Source: JBDHRG01 sp039807445 (lineage in GTDB: Bacteria > Pseudomonadota > Gammaproteobacteria > Competibacterales > Competibacteraceae). Taken from it: a stretch of DNA of 5,716 bases. Below, one piece after another: positions 4,798 to 5,716 of this stretch. The notes under the pieces are model-generated. The model did not search any database. It saw nothing but the letters and a program-made list of their open reading frames with translations, and had not been told where the DNA came from. The stretch's first letter is position 1. Each line of letters opens with the position of its first letter. The DNA is taken from contig JBDHRG010000226.1 of the NCBI GenBank assembly GCA_039807445.1, forward strand, positions 1 to 5,716, in the 5' to 3' direction. Made by a program: the position numbers and the translations under genes.

Positions 4798-5716
4798 ATG
4801 AAGAAATATTCGATCTTCAGCCTCGCGCGCAACGCGCTGAGCTACCACGAGAACTGGCAGGCCGCCTGGCGCAGCCCCGAGCCCAAGCGCGAGTACGACG
4901 TGATCATCGTCGGCGGCGGCGGCCACGGTCTGGCGACGGCCTATTACCTGGCCAAGGAACACGGCATCACCAACGTCGCGCTGCTCGAGAAGGGCTGGCT
5001 CGGCGGCGGCAACACCGGGCGCAACACCACGATCGTGCGCTCGAACTACCTGTGGGACGAGTCGGCGCACCTGTACGAGAAGGCGATGAAGCTCTGGGAA
5101 GGGCTGTCGCAGGATCTCAACTACAATGTCATGTTCAGCCAGCGCGGGGTGATGAACCTCGGCCACAACCTGCAGGACATGCGCGACATCGAGCGCCGCG
5201 TCAACGCCAACCGCCTGAACGGCATCGACGGCGAAGTGCTGAGCCCGCAGCAGGTCAAGGCGCTCGAGCCGCTGATCAACATCTCGCCCAACGCGCGCTA
5301 CCCCATCCTCGGCGCCTCGTTCCAGCGCCGCGGCGGTGTCGCGCGCCACGACGCGGTGGCCTGGGGCTTCGCCCGCGGCGCCGACAGCCGCGGCGTCGAC
5401 ATCATCCAGAACTGCGAAGTCACCGGCTTCCGCCGCGAGAACGGCACGGTGGTCGGCGTCGACACCAGCCGCGGCTTCATCAAGGCGAAGAAGGTCGGCG
5501 TCGTCACCGCCGGGCACTCGGGCGTGATGGCCGAGAAGGCCGGCTTCCGCCTGCCGATCGAGAGCCATCCGCTGCAGGCGCTGGTGTCCGAACCGCTGAA
5601 GCCCTGCGTCAACACCGTGATCATGTCGAACGCGGTGCACGGCTACATCAGCCAGTCCGACAAGGGCGACCTGGTCATCGGCGCCGGCATCGACCAGTAC
5701 AACGGTTACGGCCAGC
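4798..5716 (+). CDS. soxB: Sarcosine oxidase, beta subunit (N-terminal 306 residues)
   Basis: The gene begins at 4798 and leaves the window after 306 codons of about 400-420. It is the beta subunit of heterotetrameric sarcosine oxidase, a cytoplasmic flavoenzyme that oxidatively demethylates sarcosine to glycine, passing the methyl carbon to tetrahydrofolate. The start KKYSIFSLARNALSYHENW is typical of SoxB. The Rossmann FAD motif VIIVGGGGHGLATAYYLA is at 35-52 (GxGxxG 39-44), with the ribose-binding Glu at E64 in ALLEKGW. NTTIVRSNY (76-84) and SHPLQALVSE are also family blocks. H184 in ARHDAVAWGFAR aligns, from memory, with the His173 that carries covalent FMN in the Stenotrophomonas enzyme. 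AGGAG (4791-4795) lies only 2 bases before the ATG, and AGGG (4785-4788) at 9 bases may help. The alpha, delta and gamma genes are expected downstream, outside the window. Control by the divergent regulator is likely. Confidence 0.95.
   Translation, partial: MKKYSIFSLARNALSYHENWQAAWRSPEPKREYDVIIVGGGGHGLATAYYLAKEHGITNVALLEKGWLGGGNTGRNTTIVRSNYLWDESAHLYEKAMKLWEGLSQDLNYNVMFSQRGVMNLGHNLQDMRDIERRVNANRLNGIDGEVLSPQQVKALEPLINISPNARYPILGASFQRRGGVARHDAVAWGFARGADSRGVDIIQNCEVTGFRRENGTVVGVDTSRGFIKAKKVGVVTAGHSGVMAEKAGFRLPIESHPLQALVSEPLKPCVNTVIMSNAVHGYISQSDKGDLVIGAGIDQYNGYGQ

Noticed and set aside
4789..5640. Minus-strand open frame of 283 codons
   Set aside because: It is the antisense shadow of soxB. The Val/Ala/Asp/His-rich product is typical of such shadows.
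1..5716. tRNA, rRNA, CRISPR array, insertion sequence or attachment site
   Set aside because: No tRNA-like or repeat-spacer structure, transposase or integrase frame, or paired terminal repeats were seen.

Overview
This window is GC-rich with dense, tightly packed coding. That and the gene content (a four-subunit-type sarcosine oxidase beta gene beside a GATase1/AraC-type regulator) suggest a high-GC proteobacterium, most likely a beta- or gammaproteobacterium. The genus cannot be fixed from the sequence. No RNA gene, CRISPR array, transposase or insertion sequence is visible.

Left part (1-2773, all on the minus strand): an accessory, defence-type operon read from right to left. The order is a 102-residue unrecognised small protein, a 407-residue AAA_21/RecF-like ATPase, a 209-residue DUF4276 TOPRIM-like protein, and a type III restriction (Res)-like DEAD/DEAH helicase that leaves the window at its left edge. 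The three junctions are a 1-base overlap (TGATG), a 1-base gap and a 4-base overlap (ATGA). The four proteins are therefore almost certainly translated from one message, with coupled translation. An ATPase next to a TOPRIM protein is the layout of several two-gene phage-defence systems. Here it is joined to a restriction-type helicase and a small extra protein. This is the best candidate in the window for an incompletely described system.

Middle (2918-3333, minus strand): a compact hicB-hicA toxin-antitoxin pair in antitoxin-first order. The hicA toxin seems to start at a TTG codon that overlaps the hicB stop. The pair lies between the defence operon and the metabolic genes. A bulged inverted repeat upstream of hicB may be an operator.

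Right part (about 3515-5716): a divergent metabolic pair. A GlxA-type (DJ-1/PfpI plus AraC HTH) regulator is on the minus strand, and the start of soxB (sarcosine oxidase, beta subunit) is on the plus strand, running off the right edge. Between them are 290 bases with a 7-bp direct repeat spaced 22 bp, the usual geometry of an AraC-family site, placed between two candidate divergent promoters. The regulator has no stop codon of its own after its conserved domain. Its frame stays open through hicB (in another frame) and joins the hicA frame. This is either a frameshift (one extra base near the end would give a normal protein of about 354 residues) or a 3' end altered where the accessory genes meet the conserved locus.
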